Assembly: GCA_965659415.1 (NCBI GenBank)
Contig: CBFHVA010000004.1
Location: 1 to 64,000 of the forward strand
Reading direction: 5' to 3'
DNA from: Phaeocystidibacter sp965659415
GTDB taxonomy: Bacteria > Bacteroidota > Bacteroidia > Flavobacteriales > Schleiferiaceae
Length of the DNA: 64,000 nt
Part shown: positions 43,198-51,208 of the stretch, one piece after another
Position numbering within the stretch: the first letter of the stretch is position 1
Layout of the letters: each line of letters starts with the position of its first letter
The notes under the pieces: model-generated
What the model was told of the DNA's origin: nothing
The model's input: the letters and a program-made list of their open reading frames with translations, nothing else
The model's database searches: none
Made by a program: the position numbers and the translations under genes

Positions 43198-43809
43198 TTA
43201 TTCCACTTCGAGCGATTCGATCACATTAAACGGTCGAAATTCATTGATTCGCGCATCAAACAATTCCATTGGACGGAACCCCAGGTACACTTGAGCTCCC
43301 TCCAATTGATCTAAATCCTCTTCGAGGATAATGTTCGTTTCCACGTTCATTAGCAAATAGAACTTCCGAAGTTTTCCCATGTCGTCTCGAAGGGAGATTT
43401 TAGCAAAAATGCCTCTCTCTACTTTTAATACGGTTCCGTAGATCATGTCAGACTCTGCTTCTTCTTCTGAGCCTAAAGGTCGGCCTGTGGAGCGTTCGGC
43501 CATATCTACGGCCACTTTGGTGCATCTTGCGGCCATTTGTTGTCCGATTTTATACCCCAATTCCTGTCCGCGTGCATGGAAATTCGACATGGTGATTCCC
43601 ATATCGGCTTCAATCTCGTCCCAATGCGGTTGTGCTGCCTCCAGAATACACATACCCAGCTGAACATTGAATTCGTCCCCTACTAAATCCTCTGGGATCT
43701 CGTTATAGCATTCGCATACGTGATCGGCCATGGTTTCGATGTACTCTTGAGCGTAAGCGTTTACAGAGGTGAAACCCGTTAGGAGGAGAAAGATGAAGAG
43801 CTTTTTCAT
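43198..43809 (-). CDS. Hypothetical secreted protein
   Basis: This 203-residue protein has a clear signal peptide (MKKLFIFLLLTGFTSVNAYAQ). The mature start YIETMADHVCECYNEIPEDL and LGMCILEAAQPHWDEIEAD contain three closely spaced cysteines, a pattern seen in periplasmic Bacteroidota proteins of unknown function. The C-terminal half (from about residue 115) is beta-rich and might be an OB-like domain. No enzyme motif was recognised. It follows the membrane protein at 43823 by 13 bases on the same strand, so they form an operon. Confidence 0.7.
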   Translation of the reverse strand: MKKLFIFLLLTGFTSVNAYAQEYIETMADHVCECYNEIPEDLVGDEFNVQLGMCILEAAQPHWDEIEADMGITMSNFHARGQELGYKIGQQMAARCTKVAVDMAERSTGRPLGSEEEAESDMIYGTVLKVERGIFAKISLRDDMGKLRKFYLLMNVETNIILEEDLDQLEGAQVYLGFRPMELFDARINEFRPFNVIESLEVE

Positions 43810-43822
43810 AATGTGAAACGAG

Positions 43823-44353
43823 TTAAGATCGAGCTAAGAATACTTCCGCCAGTATTTCATAGCTCCAAATATAGAGTAGAAAGGTCCCCATCGTTACTAC
43901 GAGATATTGATTTCCCTTGAGACGGGTTCGAACAGTTTGAATATATACCAGTCCAATTAAGGTCACGATGCCAATGAGCGCAACCCAACCTGTTTCGTCG
44001 TAGTGCGCTGAGGCATGATCGAGGTGCATGCGGGTAAGGGCATAGTACGCCATTTGGGCGAGGAGGGTGGTAAGCCCGGCGATGAATGTGATTATGATAC
44101 CCCAACGGCGATTGATAATCAGTCCAAAAATACCTACAATCAGAACCATAGAGAGAGCCACAATGCCTGAGTAACCTGAGAAGATGGACAAATGGGATAC
44201 GTCTTCACCATGCAGACCGCCGTGCACATCACCTACAATGATGTAGTATACCAAGCCGTCAATTAGATGGTAAAGGAAGGCGGAATAAGTAAATATGATA
44301 ATCCAACGAACCAGTGTTCGAGCCGAAAACAAAGAAGAAACTACTGTAGGCAT
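43823..44353 (-). CDS. Hypothetical membrane protein
   Basis: This 176-residue protein is of unrecognised family with about five transmembrane helices (near residues 12-35, 50-70, 78-100, 118-138, 148-170). The loop HGGLHGEDVSHLS between helices 1 and 2 and the MHLDHASAHYDE loop are rich in histidine and acid residues, which might bind a metal, but this is speculation. The first gene of a two-gene operon, it has a TACCTTCG promoter box upstream. Confidence 0.65.
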   Translation of the reverse strand: MPTVVSSLFSARTLVRWIIIFTYSAFLYHLIDGLVYYIIVGDVHGGLHGEDVSHLSIFSGYSGIVALSMVLIVGIFGLIINRRWGIIITFIAGLTTLLAQMAYYALTRMHLDHASAHYDETGWVALIGIVTLIGLVYIQTVRTRLKGNQYLVVTMGTFLLYIWSYEILAEVFLARS

Positions 44354-44380
44354 GAATTGTGGATGGGGCTCTTCAGGTGG

Positions 44381-44388
44381 CGAAGGTA
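44381..44388 (-). promoter_or_regulatory. Putative -7 promoter element
   Basis: TACCTTCG on the minus strand is identical to the box before aspS and lies 27 bases upstream of the ATG at 44353. No -33 element is evident. Confidence 0.35.
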
Positions 44389-44441
44389 GGGAATTTGATG
44401 CGGGTAGTACATCGCTTGGGAGCGGTTCAATGAAATCAGGA

Positions 44442-45074
44442 TCAACTAAAAATGCTATTTATACACTCCGAAACACTTTCGGCCTTATCTACAATCATGA
44501 GGTGTTCACCACCCTCGACGAGGTGCAGTTTGCCGGCCCCACCTGGCGGCATAATCAGGTCTTTTGTTCCGCAGATCTGATACAGCGGGTCTACTATTTC
44601 TTCATTCGACCAATTTGTGAGTACATCGACGGCCCATTTCACAAAATCGGGATTTGAGTCTTCGATGATTCCATCAAGCACTTCGGTATGTACTGTTCCA
44701 AACACAAAATGCATGAGCGCCTTGTGAGGAATCATGGCCTTGGCGGGAATGATTTTTTGAATGCCCGTTTTGCCAAACATGCGATAGATAAGAGGGATTT
44801 CATCCTTAACGGCTGCGGATGAAACCAGGATGGTCTTCTCAACCCTATCGAGTTTCTTGGCCATCTCTACGGCAATTAATCCGCCGAAACTCAAACCCAT
44901 GATGGCAAATGGCTCATCCAAATTCATTTGTTCGGTTAGGCGCATCGCATAGGCCTCAATCGGTTCATTCAGCTTTGGGTCAACCCACTCAATTGCAACC
45001 AGAGGGTGTTCGAGCTCTAAGTAGTCAAAAACACGTTTGTCGGCCCCAAGGCCAGGAATGGCGTAGATGGTCAT
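44442..45074 (-). CDS. Alpha/beta hydrolase
   Basis: From the ATG at 45074 the protein has 210 residues, starting MTIYAIPGLGADKRVFDYL. The nucleophile elbow is GLSFGG (Ser in GxSxG), the acid is probably Asp in ICGTKDLIMPPG and the histidine lies in VEGGEHLMIVDKAESV. This is a small cytoplasmic serine hydrolase of the alpha/beta fold, without a signal peptide. The substrate is unknown. The frame is open further upstream, but those residues read across a different small reading frame and have no family similarity. A candidate 38-residue membrane peptide gene ends 10 bases before this start. Confidence 0.85.
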   Translation of the reverse strand: MTIYAIPGLGADKRVFDYLELEHPLVAIEWVDPKLNEPIEAYAMRLTEQMNLDEPFAIMGLSFGGLIAVEMAKKLDRVEKTILVSSAAVKDEIPLIYRMFGKTGIQKIIPAKAMIPHKALMHFVFGTVHTEVLDGIIEDSNPDFVKWAVDVLTNWSNEEIVDPLYQICGTKDLIMPPGGAGKLHLVEGGEHLMIVDKAESVSECINSIFS

Positions 45075-45084
45075 TCTATCTGAT

Positions 45085-45201
45085 TTATTGATACCCTTCC
45101 CTAACCAGCAATAAATACACTCCGAAAAGAAACAGCAATACATAAATAGCCATGCGTAGGGCTGTGGGAGGGTTGCCGATGTTTCTTCGTTTGAATTGCA
45201 A
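45085..45201 (-). CDS. Possible 38-residue single-helix membrane protein
   Basis: This short frame begins at a TTG (45201) and reads QFKRRNIGNPPTALRMAIYV followed by LLFLFGVYLLLVREGYQ. That gives a basic N-terminus, an NPPTALR motif, one strong transmembrane helix and a short polar tail. An internal ATG at 45153 would give only 22 residues. Upstream on the minus strand are TACCTTAG (45226-45233) and a TTG 22 bases further (45256-45258), an acceptable promoter pair. The stop lies 10 bases before the hydrolase ATG. The positive-inside helix pattern supports a gene; the absence of an ATG at the full-length start is against it. Confidence 0.45.
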   Translation of the reverse strand: MQFKRRNIGNPPTALRMAIYVLLFLFGVYLLLVREGYQ

Positions 45202-45328
45202 GGGTATGTGATTAGAGCGTGTTCGCTAAGGTACGTCACGTCGGGAACGATTCGACAACAACCTGATGGAATACCAATCATTGAGCTCGTCATTGATTAT
45301 CTTTACCCCTTCTAAATCCCACAAGAAA

Positions 45329-46597
45329 ATGAACATCCTTGTCCTCGGTTCTGGCGGTCGTGAACACGCCATCTCATGGAAGATCGCTCAAAGTGAAAAT
45401 TGTGAAAAGTTGTACATCGCCCCAGGGAATCCGGGTACGGCCGAGGCAGGAGAAAATGTTGCGCTTGGCGTGAACGATTTTGAAGAGATTGCCGCGTTCA
45501 TCGGAGAGAAGTCCATTGACTTAGTGGTGGTGGGTCCCGAAGATCCTTTGGTAAACGGTATCCATGATTATCTCAAGGATGAGATGAAACTCAACGTGAA
45601 GGTGGTGGGTCCACGGAGAGCGGGAGCCCAACTAGAGGGCAGCAAAGATTTCTCGAAGCAGTTTATGCAACGTCACAGCATTCCAACTGCGGCGTATGCC
45701 ACATTCACCGTGGATCAGATTGCCGAGGGAGAGAAGTTTCTTGAGTCCATGAATGCTCCGTATGTATTGAAAGCAGATGGACTAGCAGCTGGCAAAGGCG
45801 TACTCATCCTAAACGACTTGGATGAAGCTAAGGCTGAGCTCAGAGCTATGCTGGCCGATGCCAAGTTTGGCGACGCTAGTAGCCGGGTGGTGATAGAAGA
45901 GTTCCTCAGCGGAATAGAGTTCAGCGTATTCGCGCTCACCGACGGAAAGGATTATGTCATTCTTCCTGAGGCTAAGGACTACAAGCGAATTGGAGAAGGG
46001 GATACTGGACTGAATACAGGTGGAATGGGAGCTGTTTCGCCTGTTCCGTTCGTGGATGATGTTATGATGCAAAAGGTGGTGGATCGCATCGTTGAGCCCA
46101 CCATCAATGGTTTGAACTCTGAGGGGATGCCATACGTGGGATTTGTGTTCTTCGGTTTAATTGAAGTAAACGGAGAGCCCTTCGTTATCGAATACAATTG
46201 CCGCATGGGCGATCCCGAAACGGAAGTGGTTATGCCTAGGTTGAAGTCTGATTTAGTGGACTTGCTCGACAAAGCAGCTACAGGCAACCTCACTGGAAGC
46301 ACGGTTGAGTTCGAAGAGCGTGCGGCTACCACTGTAATGGTTGTTTCAGGTGGATATCCGGGATCTTACCCGAAAGGGAAAGAGATTACAGGATTGGAGA
46401 ATGTAGAGAATTGCCTCGTTTTCCACGCAGGTACTAAGATGGAAGGGCAAAAGTTAGTTACCTCAGGTGGCCGTGTTATGGCGTTTACCGCTTACGGGTC
46501 CAACAAAAAAGAAGCGCTTGAGCATTCGTACGAAGGCATCAAGCGCATATGTTTTGACGGTATTACGTTCAGAAAGGATATCGGCTTCGATTTGTAA
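45329..46597 (+). CDS. purD: Phosphoribosylamine--glycine ligase
   Basis: PurD joins 5-phosphoribosylamine, glycine and ATP to give GAR, the second step of purine synthesis and the step after PurF. The N-terminus MNILVLGSGGREHAISWK, the ATP-grasp residues in YVLKADGLAAGKGVLI, and the metal/ATP site EYNCRMGDPETEVVMPRL are diagnostic. It is 422 residues from the ATG at 45329, the usual length. The open frame upstream to 45266 adds unrelated residues. It diverges from the hydrolase unit. The gene order with the following small and polytopic membrane genes is familiar from flavobacteria. Confidence 0.95.
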   Translation: MNILVLGSGGREHAISWKIAQSENCEKLYIAPGNPGTAEAGENVALGVNDFEEIAAFIGEKSIDLVVVGPEDPLVNGIHDYLKDEMKLNVKVVGPRRAGAQLEGSKDFSKQFMQRHSIPTAAYATFTVDQIAEGEKFLESMNAPYVLKADGLAAGKGVLILNDLDEAKAELRAMLADAKFGDASSRVVIEEFLSGIEFSVFALTDGKDYVILPEAKDYKRIGEGDTGLNTGGMGAVSPVPFVDDVMMQKVVDRIVEPTINGLNSEGMPYVGFVFFGLIEVNGEPFVIEYNCRMGDPETEVVMPRLKSDLVDLLDKAATGNLTGSTVEFEERAATTVMVVSGGYPGSYPKGKEITGLENVENCLVFHAGTKMEGQKLVTSGGRVMAFTAYGSNKKEALEHSYEGIKRICFDGITFRKDIGFDL

Positions 46598-46631
46598 GCC
46601 GAGTGTTGCGGAGATTTAAGTCGATCCTGGA

Positions 46632-46802
46632 CTAACGCTCTCCAGCGCGCTTGTGCTTAAACATCTGACTAAACCAGTAAGTACCGTAACCAGTCATTAC
46701 TAAAATAATGAGCCAGTTGAAGCTATTACCCAATGCAGGTAAAAGTTGAAAAGTCCACTCAAAAAAACTTCCTAGGGCTTCAAAAAATTCTCTCAATGGC
46801 AT
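46632..46802 (-). CDS. Small single-helix membrane protein, DUF6341-like
   Basis: From the ATG at 46802 the protein has 56 residues: an amphipathic aromatic N-terminus (MPLREFFEALGSFFEWTFQL), an asparagine before a transmembrane helix (NWLIILVMTGYGTYWFSQMF) and a basic tail. This matches, from memory, small flavobacterial proteins annotated as DUF6341 that neighbour purD and a polytopic DUF6427 gene. An ATG ten codons upstream (46832) is possible but adds polar residues not in the family. Function is unknown. Confidence 0.6.
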   Translation of the reverse strand: MPLREFFEALGSFFEWTFQLLPALGNSFNWLIILVMTGYGTYWFSQMFKHKRAGER

Positions 46803-46861
46803 GACTGAAGTATTTGTAGATTCGAATCTCAATGAATGCCCAAATTTAAGTCAAACATTTC

Positions 46862-47791
46862 ATGTGGAGCAAGCGTCTATCGGATATTCGGCCTGAAACT
46901 GTAGTTGTTTACGGTCTGTTCTTGCTTCTGATGGGATATGCGAGGGTAATCTGGTTTCCATTGCCCGAATTGGAAGGGGTCTTTTTAGGCAAGGAGTACA
47001 CCTTTGATAGCTGGGTAAAATACCTGCTGCCAGTGGGTTGGATGTTATCGGCTTGGTTTGTGAATTTCCTGATCTCGGAGCAGTTTCAACTCCTTAAGCG
47101 ATATTCCTACTTCGGATTTTTATGGGGCTTGGCCATGATACACTTTGGTGATATACACGTGTTCTTGGGCTCATTGATGGTGTTGTTTTGGTTCTTGATT
47201 GTTACGCGTATTCAGCGGAGCAAGCGATCTATTTCGGATAGCTTGGACATCGGTTTGTTTACGGGTTTAATGACGTTGGTTGATGTGCAGTACATCGCCT
47301 TTCTAGCGTTGGCATGGTTGCTCTTACTCACTTACGGTCGCATTCGTTGGCGAGCGGTTTTTTCTAGTTTATGGGGCGCTATTACTATTCTCCTCTTAGC
47401 GGCCGTGTATTGTTGGGCTGTGGGAAGTGGCGCGCGTTTCACGGCTTATCTAAGTTGGTCCATATCAGACTTTGAGCTGCCCAGCACAAACCATTGGCCT
47501 TGGCTACTTGGAATGGCTTTTTGGTGGTTGCTCTCATTGCCCAATTACATCCAGGCCTTGTCCTTCGCCAATATTGTCAAACGGCAGTCGTTATCCGCTT
47601 TATTATTCGTGCAATTGGGAGCAGTTTTGATGTGGCTGACCGGTGCATGGGACGCAGAGCTTCTCCTTATGTGCGTGCCGTTCAGCACCCTTGTATTCAT
47701 CTCCAACGACCTTCAGTATCGAAAGAAGTACTGGTGGCGTGAATTGGTGTTCTGGAGTCTGATATTGCTTTCGCCTTTCCCGTTCGGCTAG
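46862..47791 (+). CDS. Polytopic membrane protein, DUF6427-like
   Basis: This 309-residue protein has about eight to ten hydrophobic segments and short charged loops (RIQRSKRSISDS, RKKYWWREL). Its position beside the small DUF6341-like gene and purD matches the flavobacterial arrangement of a membrane protein annotated DUF6427, and length and topology fit. No transport or enzyme motif is evident. It is divergent from the small gene (59-base gap) and its 3' end overlaps the thioesterase gene by four bases. Confidence 0.65.
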   Translation: MWSKRLSDIRPETVVVYGLFLLLMGYARVIWFPLPELEGVFLGKEYTFDSWVKYLLPVGWMLSAWFVNFLISEQFQLLKRYSYFGFLWGLAMIHFGDIHVFLGSLMVLFWFLIVTRIQRSKRSISDSLDIGLFTGLMTLVDVQYIAFLALAWLLLLTYGRIRWRAVFSSLWGAITILLLAAVYCWAVGSGARFTAYLSWSISDFELPSTNHWPWLLGMAFWWLLSLPNYIQALSFANIVKRQSLSALLFVQLGAVLMWLTGAWDAELLLMCVPFSTLVFISNDLQYRKKYWWRELVFWSLILLSPFPFG

Positions 47792-48318
47792 CTTTGTTCT
47801 CCTTCGGTGAAGAAGATTTTCTTCAGTTCGTGAGCATCCTCTGGCTTCATTTTCCCGCCTAGAATCAGCGCGAGTTGTTTTCTACGGAGTGCGCCATCGA
47901 AACGCAATTTTTCTTTTTCCGTTTCAGGTTCGATCCCCGGAACTTCAATGGGATTGCCTAATTGGTCAACCGCCACAAACGTGTAAATCGCTTCATTTGC
48001 CTGTATGGGATTACCCGTACCGCGCTGATCCTCGATGTACACATCTACAAACACTTCCATGGAACTTCTAAAACCTCTTGAAACCACGGCTTCGAGCGTA
48101 ACAATAGAGCCTTGAGGAACGGCGTGATTAAAAGACACGTTGTTTACGCTGGCCGTAACCACTTGGCGTCGACAGTGACGGTGAGCGGCAATGGCGGCAC
48201 AACGATCCATCCATGAAAGGAGTTGTCCGCCGAATAAGTTATTTAGGTTGTTGGTATCGTTCGGAAGAACGATTTCCGTCATTACAGTAAGCGATTCCTT
48301 GGGTGTTTTGGTCCTCAT
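47788..48318 (-). CDS. Acyl-CoA thioesterase, hot-dog fold
   Basis: This 176-residue cytoplasmic enzyme of the YciA/BACH group hydrolyses acyl-CoA to free acid and CoA. The signature is NLFGGQLLSWMDRCAAIAAH (Asn-Leu-Phe-Gly-Gly with catalytic Asp on the central helix), followed by VTASVNNVSFNHAVPQGSIV for the second strand set. The start was set at the ATG 48318 (MRTKTPKESL); an upstream in-frame ATG gives an atypical extension. The tail after residue 130 is charged and longer than in YciA. It converges with the membrane protein and sits downstream of the HU-SPOR gene, 44 bases apart. Confidence 0.9.
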   Translation of the reverse strand: MRTKTPKESLTVMTEIVLPNDTNNLNNLFGGQLLSWMDRCAAIAAHRHCRRQVVTASVNNVSFNHAVPQGSIVTLEAVVSRGFRSSMEVFVDVYIEDQRGTGNPIQANEAIYTFVAVDQLGNPIEVPGIEPETEKEKLRFDGALRRKQLALILGGKMKPEDAHELKKIFFTEGEQS

Positions 48319-48362
48319 GGCGGGAAGGTGTTTTATGTCCCGCAAAGGTAGCCTTATTTGCC

Positions 48363-49391
48363 TTATTTGCGGTATATCCAAGCCCCGCGTTGCACGTCGC
48401 GTTTGTAAGAACGCAAGGCTTCAGTAGCGGAAGCTCTACTACTAAACTCAGCAACGGCCACTTTGTTGAAACGGCCATCAAAAGGAAGCAATACGGGGTT
48501 GTAACCCTTGCTTTTCAATTCACGGAAAAGATCGTTTGCGTTGTTCACTTCTACGAAAGAACCAACAATTACGTAGTAGGTACCTGCCTGAACAGGCGTT
48601 TCGGTCACAGGCTCAGCTGTGATTTCGATGCTAGGCACTTCGGCTGCTGGAGTTACATCGGCAACGGTCTCTTCAACTTCGTTGGCTATGGTCTCTTGCT
48701 GAGTCGTTTCGGCATCAGCTTCTGTGTTCGCTTCCTCAATTTTGTTTTCTTCTAGTGCAGCAGCGCTTTGCTCTATTTCTAGGGAGTCGCCAAACTTCAT
48801 GAATCCGGCCAAATCAGTTGGAAGTTGCAAATCTGATTTCAATCCTCCAATAGTGAGCAATCCCGTAACCCCAACGGCCACCGCCGCCGCGTGCCAGAAG
48901 TTGTTGCGCTTGCGATCTTTGCGCTCATGTAATGGAATTACGCGTTTCTCACTTGGTATTGAAACCAGTGGAGAGGCACGGAATACTCCAAGTCCAAAAC
49001 GGGAGGCATCATAGTTCGTATCAATTTGTGGCTTGAATTGAAGCTCACCTTGACGATCTATATAGAACAGCCCCAAACCTTCCAAACGAATTCGTTCACC
49101 TTTGTGCAGTTGTGAGTGCCAATCGCTCACAATATCACTCACCTCTAATCGAACTACATCTTGGCTTCGATTGTCGAGGCGGGCAATCTCTTTTCTCAGA
49201 ACGCCATCATCGGTTCTCAGACCGGGTTGGAAGCTCAAACGCTTGCCAGGAGGTGTAAACATCTGGGTAGCCAGATTCAGTTCGGCTGAAAACGACATAG
49301 TAACAAACGCACCAAAGCCCGGAACGACCACACAGTCTTTCGAGAATAATAGATTTGATATGTATTGTTCTAACAACATTCTTACCTTCAC
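48363..49391 (-). CDS. HU-like domain plus transmembrane helix plus SPOR domain protein
   Basis: This 342-residue protein begins with the Bacteroidota variant of the HU/CCDC81 fold: LLEQYISNLLFSKDCVVVPG then FGAFV. A second HU-like half ends with ERIRLEGLGLFYIDRQGELQ. A single hydrophobic helix lies at about residues 168-182 (HAAAVAVGVTGLLTIGG). An acidic low-complexity linker (about 205-260) leads to a C-terminal SPOR domain (YYVIVGSFVEVNNANDLFRE onward) that binds denuded peptidoglycan glycan at division sites. The layout suggests a cytoplasmic HU-like part tethered to the septum. Whether the HU part binds DNA or protein is unknown. An ATG four codons in (49379) is an equal start candidate. 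Confidence 0.88.
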   Translation of the reverse strand: MKVRMLLEQYISNLLFSKDCVVVPGFGAFVTMSFSAELNLATQMFTPPGKRLSFQPGLRTDDGVLRKEIARLDNRSQDVVRLEVSDIVSDWHSQLHKGERIRLEGLGLFYIDRQGELQFKPQIDTNYDASRFGLGVFRASPLVSIPSEKRVIPLHERKDRKRNNFWHAAAVAVGVTGLLTIGGLKSDLQLPTDLAGFMKFGDSLEIEQSAAALEENKIEEANTEADAETTQQETIANEVEETVADVTPAAEVPSIEITAEPVTETPVQAGTYYVIVGSFVEVNNANDLFRELKSKGYNPVLLPFDGRFNKVAVAEFSSRASATEALRSYKRDVQRGAWIYRK

Positions 49392-49456
49392 AAAGAAATC
49401 AAAACGACCTTCATAGGTTAATCAGAATAGGCTGTCAAATTCGTCAAAATTTTGTC

Positions 49457-50317
49457 GTGAATACAGGTTTCTTCGAGGCATTATTCAACAAGTTTTTCAC
49501 AGATAATAGCGACGTTGGGTCCGTTCGTCCGCTTTTAGGGGGCGACATCCATGATGTATTCCGATTTACGTCCGACGGTAAGCGCTATGCCATTAAAGTG
49601 AACCGCGGAATGCCCTCAGATGTTTTCGAAAAAGAGGCGAAAGGTCTGCAGGCATTGGAAGGGGTTACAGGACTCCATGTTCCGCATTTGGTGCGGGTTG
49701 GCGAGGTAAACGGACAAGCTTTTCTGATGATGAATTTCATCGAAACAGGACGGAAATCTATCCCCGCAACTTTCGGCACAGAACTGGCCGAATTGCATCG
49801 CCAATCCAATGATCAATTTGGTTGGGAAGAAGACAACTATTTAGGGAGCCTGACCCAGCGAAATGACCTTACTAACAATTGGGCTGAGTTTTTCACATTG
49901 TATCGCATCCAAGAACGCGTGAAATCCTTGCGGGATTCAGGAGAGATTAACGCTTCCGATGCAAAGGTTTTCGATCAATTAGAAGCCAAGTTGGAAGGAG
50001 TTATGCCACATGAATCACCTTCTTTGTTGCATGGTGATTTATGGTCAGGAAACACCTTAGTAGATACCGATGGAAGCGCGTATATACTCGATCCGGCTGT
50101 TTATTATGGTCACCGCGAAATCGACCTTGCCATGATGCGACTCTTCGGCGGCTTCGGAGATGAGGTTTTTGAGTCGTACCACGAAGCTTTCCCTTTGGAG
50201 GAAGGTCACCACGAACGTGTAGCGCTATTTCAACTCTATCCCATTCTAACCCATGCCGTTCTTTTTGGGGGATCTTATACGGATAAGAGCGTTCGAATTG
50301 CAAAGCGCTACGTTTAA
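49457..50317 (+). CDS. Fructosamine kinase family protein
   Basis: This protein-kinase-like protein of 286 residues phosphorylates sugar adducts on amines (ketosamines) in characterised relatives, allowing deglycation. The nucleotide-binding part has GGDIHDVFRF and YAIKVNRG with the conserved lysine. The catalytic loop is LLHGDLWSGNTLV and the metal-binding loop YILDPAVYYGHREIDLAMM. The frame is open further upstream, but there is no plausible ATG; the GTG at 49457 gives MNTGFFEALFNKFF, which fits the family length. It diverges from the HU-SPOR gene over 65 bases and converges with pdeM with an 8-base gap. Confidence 0.88.
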   Translation: MNTGFFEALFNKFFTDNSDVGSVRPLLGGDIHDVFRFTSDGKRYAIKVNRGMPSDVFEKEAKGLQALEGVTGLHVPHLVRVGEVNGQAFLMMNFIETGRKSIPATFGTELAELHRQSNDQFGWEEDNYLGSLTQRNDLTNNWAEFFTLYRIQERVKSLRDSGEINASDAKVFDQLEAKLEGVMPHESPSLLHGDLWSGNTLVDTDGSAYILDPAVYYGHREIDLAMMRLFGGFGDEVFESYHEAFPLEEGHHERVALFQLYPILTHAVLFGGSYTDKSVRIAKRYV

Positions 50318-50325
50318 AAGCATCA

Positions 50326-50970
50326 CTAGTTTGGTTTGCTGATTTCCAAGATTTCAGTTCCAGCAATAGGATAGTAAATGGTACCTGTAGCTCCTTCGTA
50401 TGGTACTTTGCCAGTTAGTCTACCAAAGGCCGGAAAAACCAAGCGCATGGGTTCTTTGGTGAAGCACGGGAGTACTAAAGTTTGTCGCGCTTTCCCCTTC
50501 AGTTTTACGCCCGGATGAAGGTGCCCACATAATTCGAAAGTTGTGGGGTGTTGGGATGGGTGGTGTCTCCAAGCAACGTCTTCCTCAGCGTATCCTTCTT
50601 CAAGTACTTTCACATGGGCTCTATCGTAAAACCCCTTGTCCATTATGTCGTGATTCCCTTCAACTAAAATGAACTCGACATCTGCATAATATTTCCGTAA
50701 ATCGATAAAGGACTCCCATTCTGCGTTGTATTCAGAGTGAAACAAATCTCCCAAGAACACAATGCGTTTGGGTTGGTATTTCTTGAGTAAGTAGGAGATT
50801 CTATCGAGATCTTTCACCCCGGTTTTACCAGATATATACATCCCTGCCTTGCGGAAGTGTGAGGCCTTCCCTAAATGCACATCACTCAGAAATAAGGTAG
50901 ATATCTTGGGCCACCATAAACATCGTTCTGGGTCTAGAACAGCTAGATGTCCGTTCAATTCAATATTCAT
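50326..50970 (-). CDS. pdeM: Ligase-associated DNA damage response phosphoesterase PdeM
   Basis: This 214-residue calcineurin-like metallophosphoesterase has motifs in order: LFLSDVHLGKASHFRKAGM, FLGDLFHSEYN, VEGNHDIMD and LCGHLHPGVKLKG. The HLGKASHFRKAG stretch after the first metal motif is the mark of the PdeM subfamily, which in other bacteria is encoded with an ATP-dependent DNA ligase, an exonuclease and an Lhr-like helicase. None of those partners is in the window, so the gene is isolated here. A generic phosphodiesterase is the alternative. It lies downstream of the infB terminator on the same strand. Confidence 0.85.
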   Translation of the reverse strand: MNIELNGHLAVLDPERCLWWPKISTLFLSDVHLGKASHFRKAGMYISGKTGVKDLDRISYLLKKYQPKRIVFLGDLFHSEYNAEWESFIDLRKYYADVEFILVEGNHDIMDKGFYDRAHVKVLEEGYAEEDVAWRHHPSQHPTTFELCGHLHPGVKLKGKARQTLVLPCFTKEPMRLVFPAFGRLTGKVPYEGATGTIYYPIAGTEILEISKPN

Positions 50971-51032
50971 ATCTCTCCTTAAGTTGATGTATAGGATGGC
51001 CGCCTGATGACCAAAGCGGCTTGCTAAAATGC

Positions 51033-51062
51033 AAAAAAGCCCAAGTCTTTCAACCTGAGCTT
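51033..51062 (-). terminator. Rho-independent terminator of the rimP-nusA-infB operon
   Basis: On the minus strand AAGCTCAGGT and ACTTGGGCTT pair (two G-U wobbles) around TGAAAG and run into TTTT. It lies about 147 bases after the infB stop. On the plus strand two positions mismatch, so it acts on minus. Confidence 0.8.
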
Positions 51063-51208
51063 TTCTATATTTCTAGTTATGTGCTGGTCTGTTGGTGGCG
51101 TTTATCCGTTTTCGGCTATCCCATGAATCCGAAGATATCCGCGAATCAACCTAAGCTCCTCCTAAACGGAGCACCTGCAAATCTGACACGTGCCCACATG
51201 CCCATTTC

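Noticed and set aside
45075..45293. Long N-terminal extension of the alpha/beta hydrolase
   Set aside because: The extra residues are cysteine-rich and family-unlike, and the stretch is better explained by a small membrane peptide in another frame.
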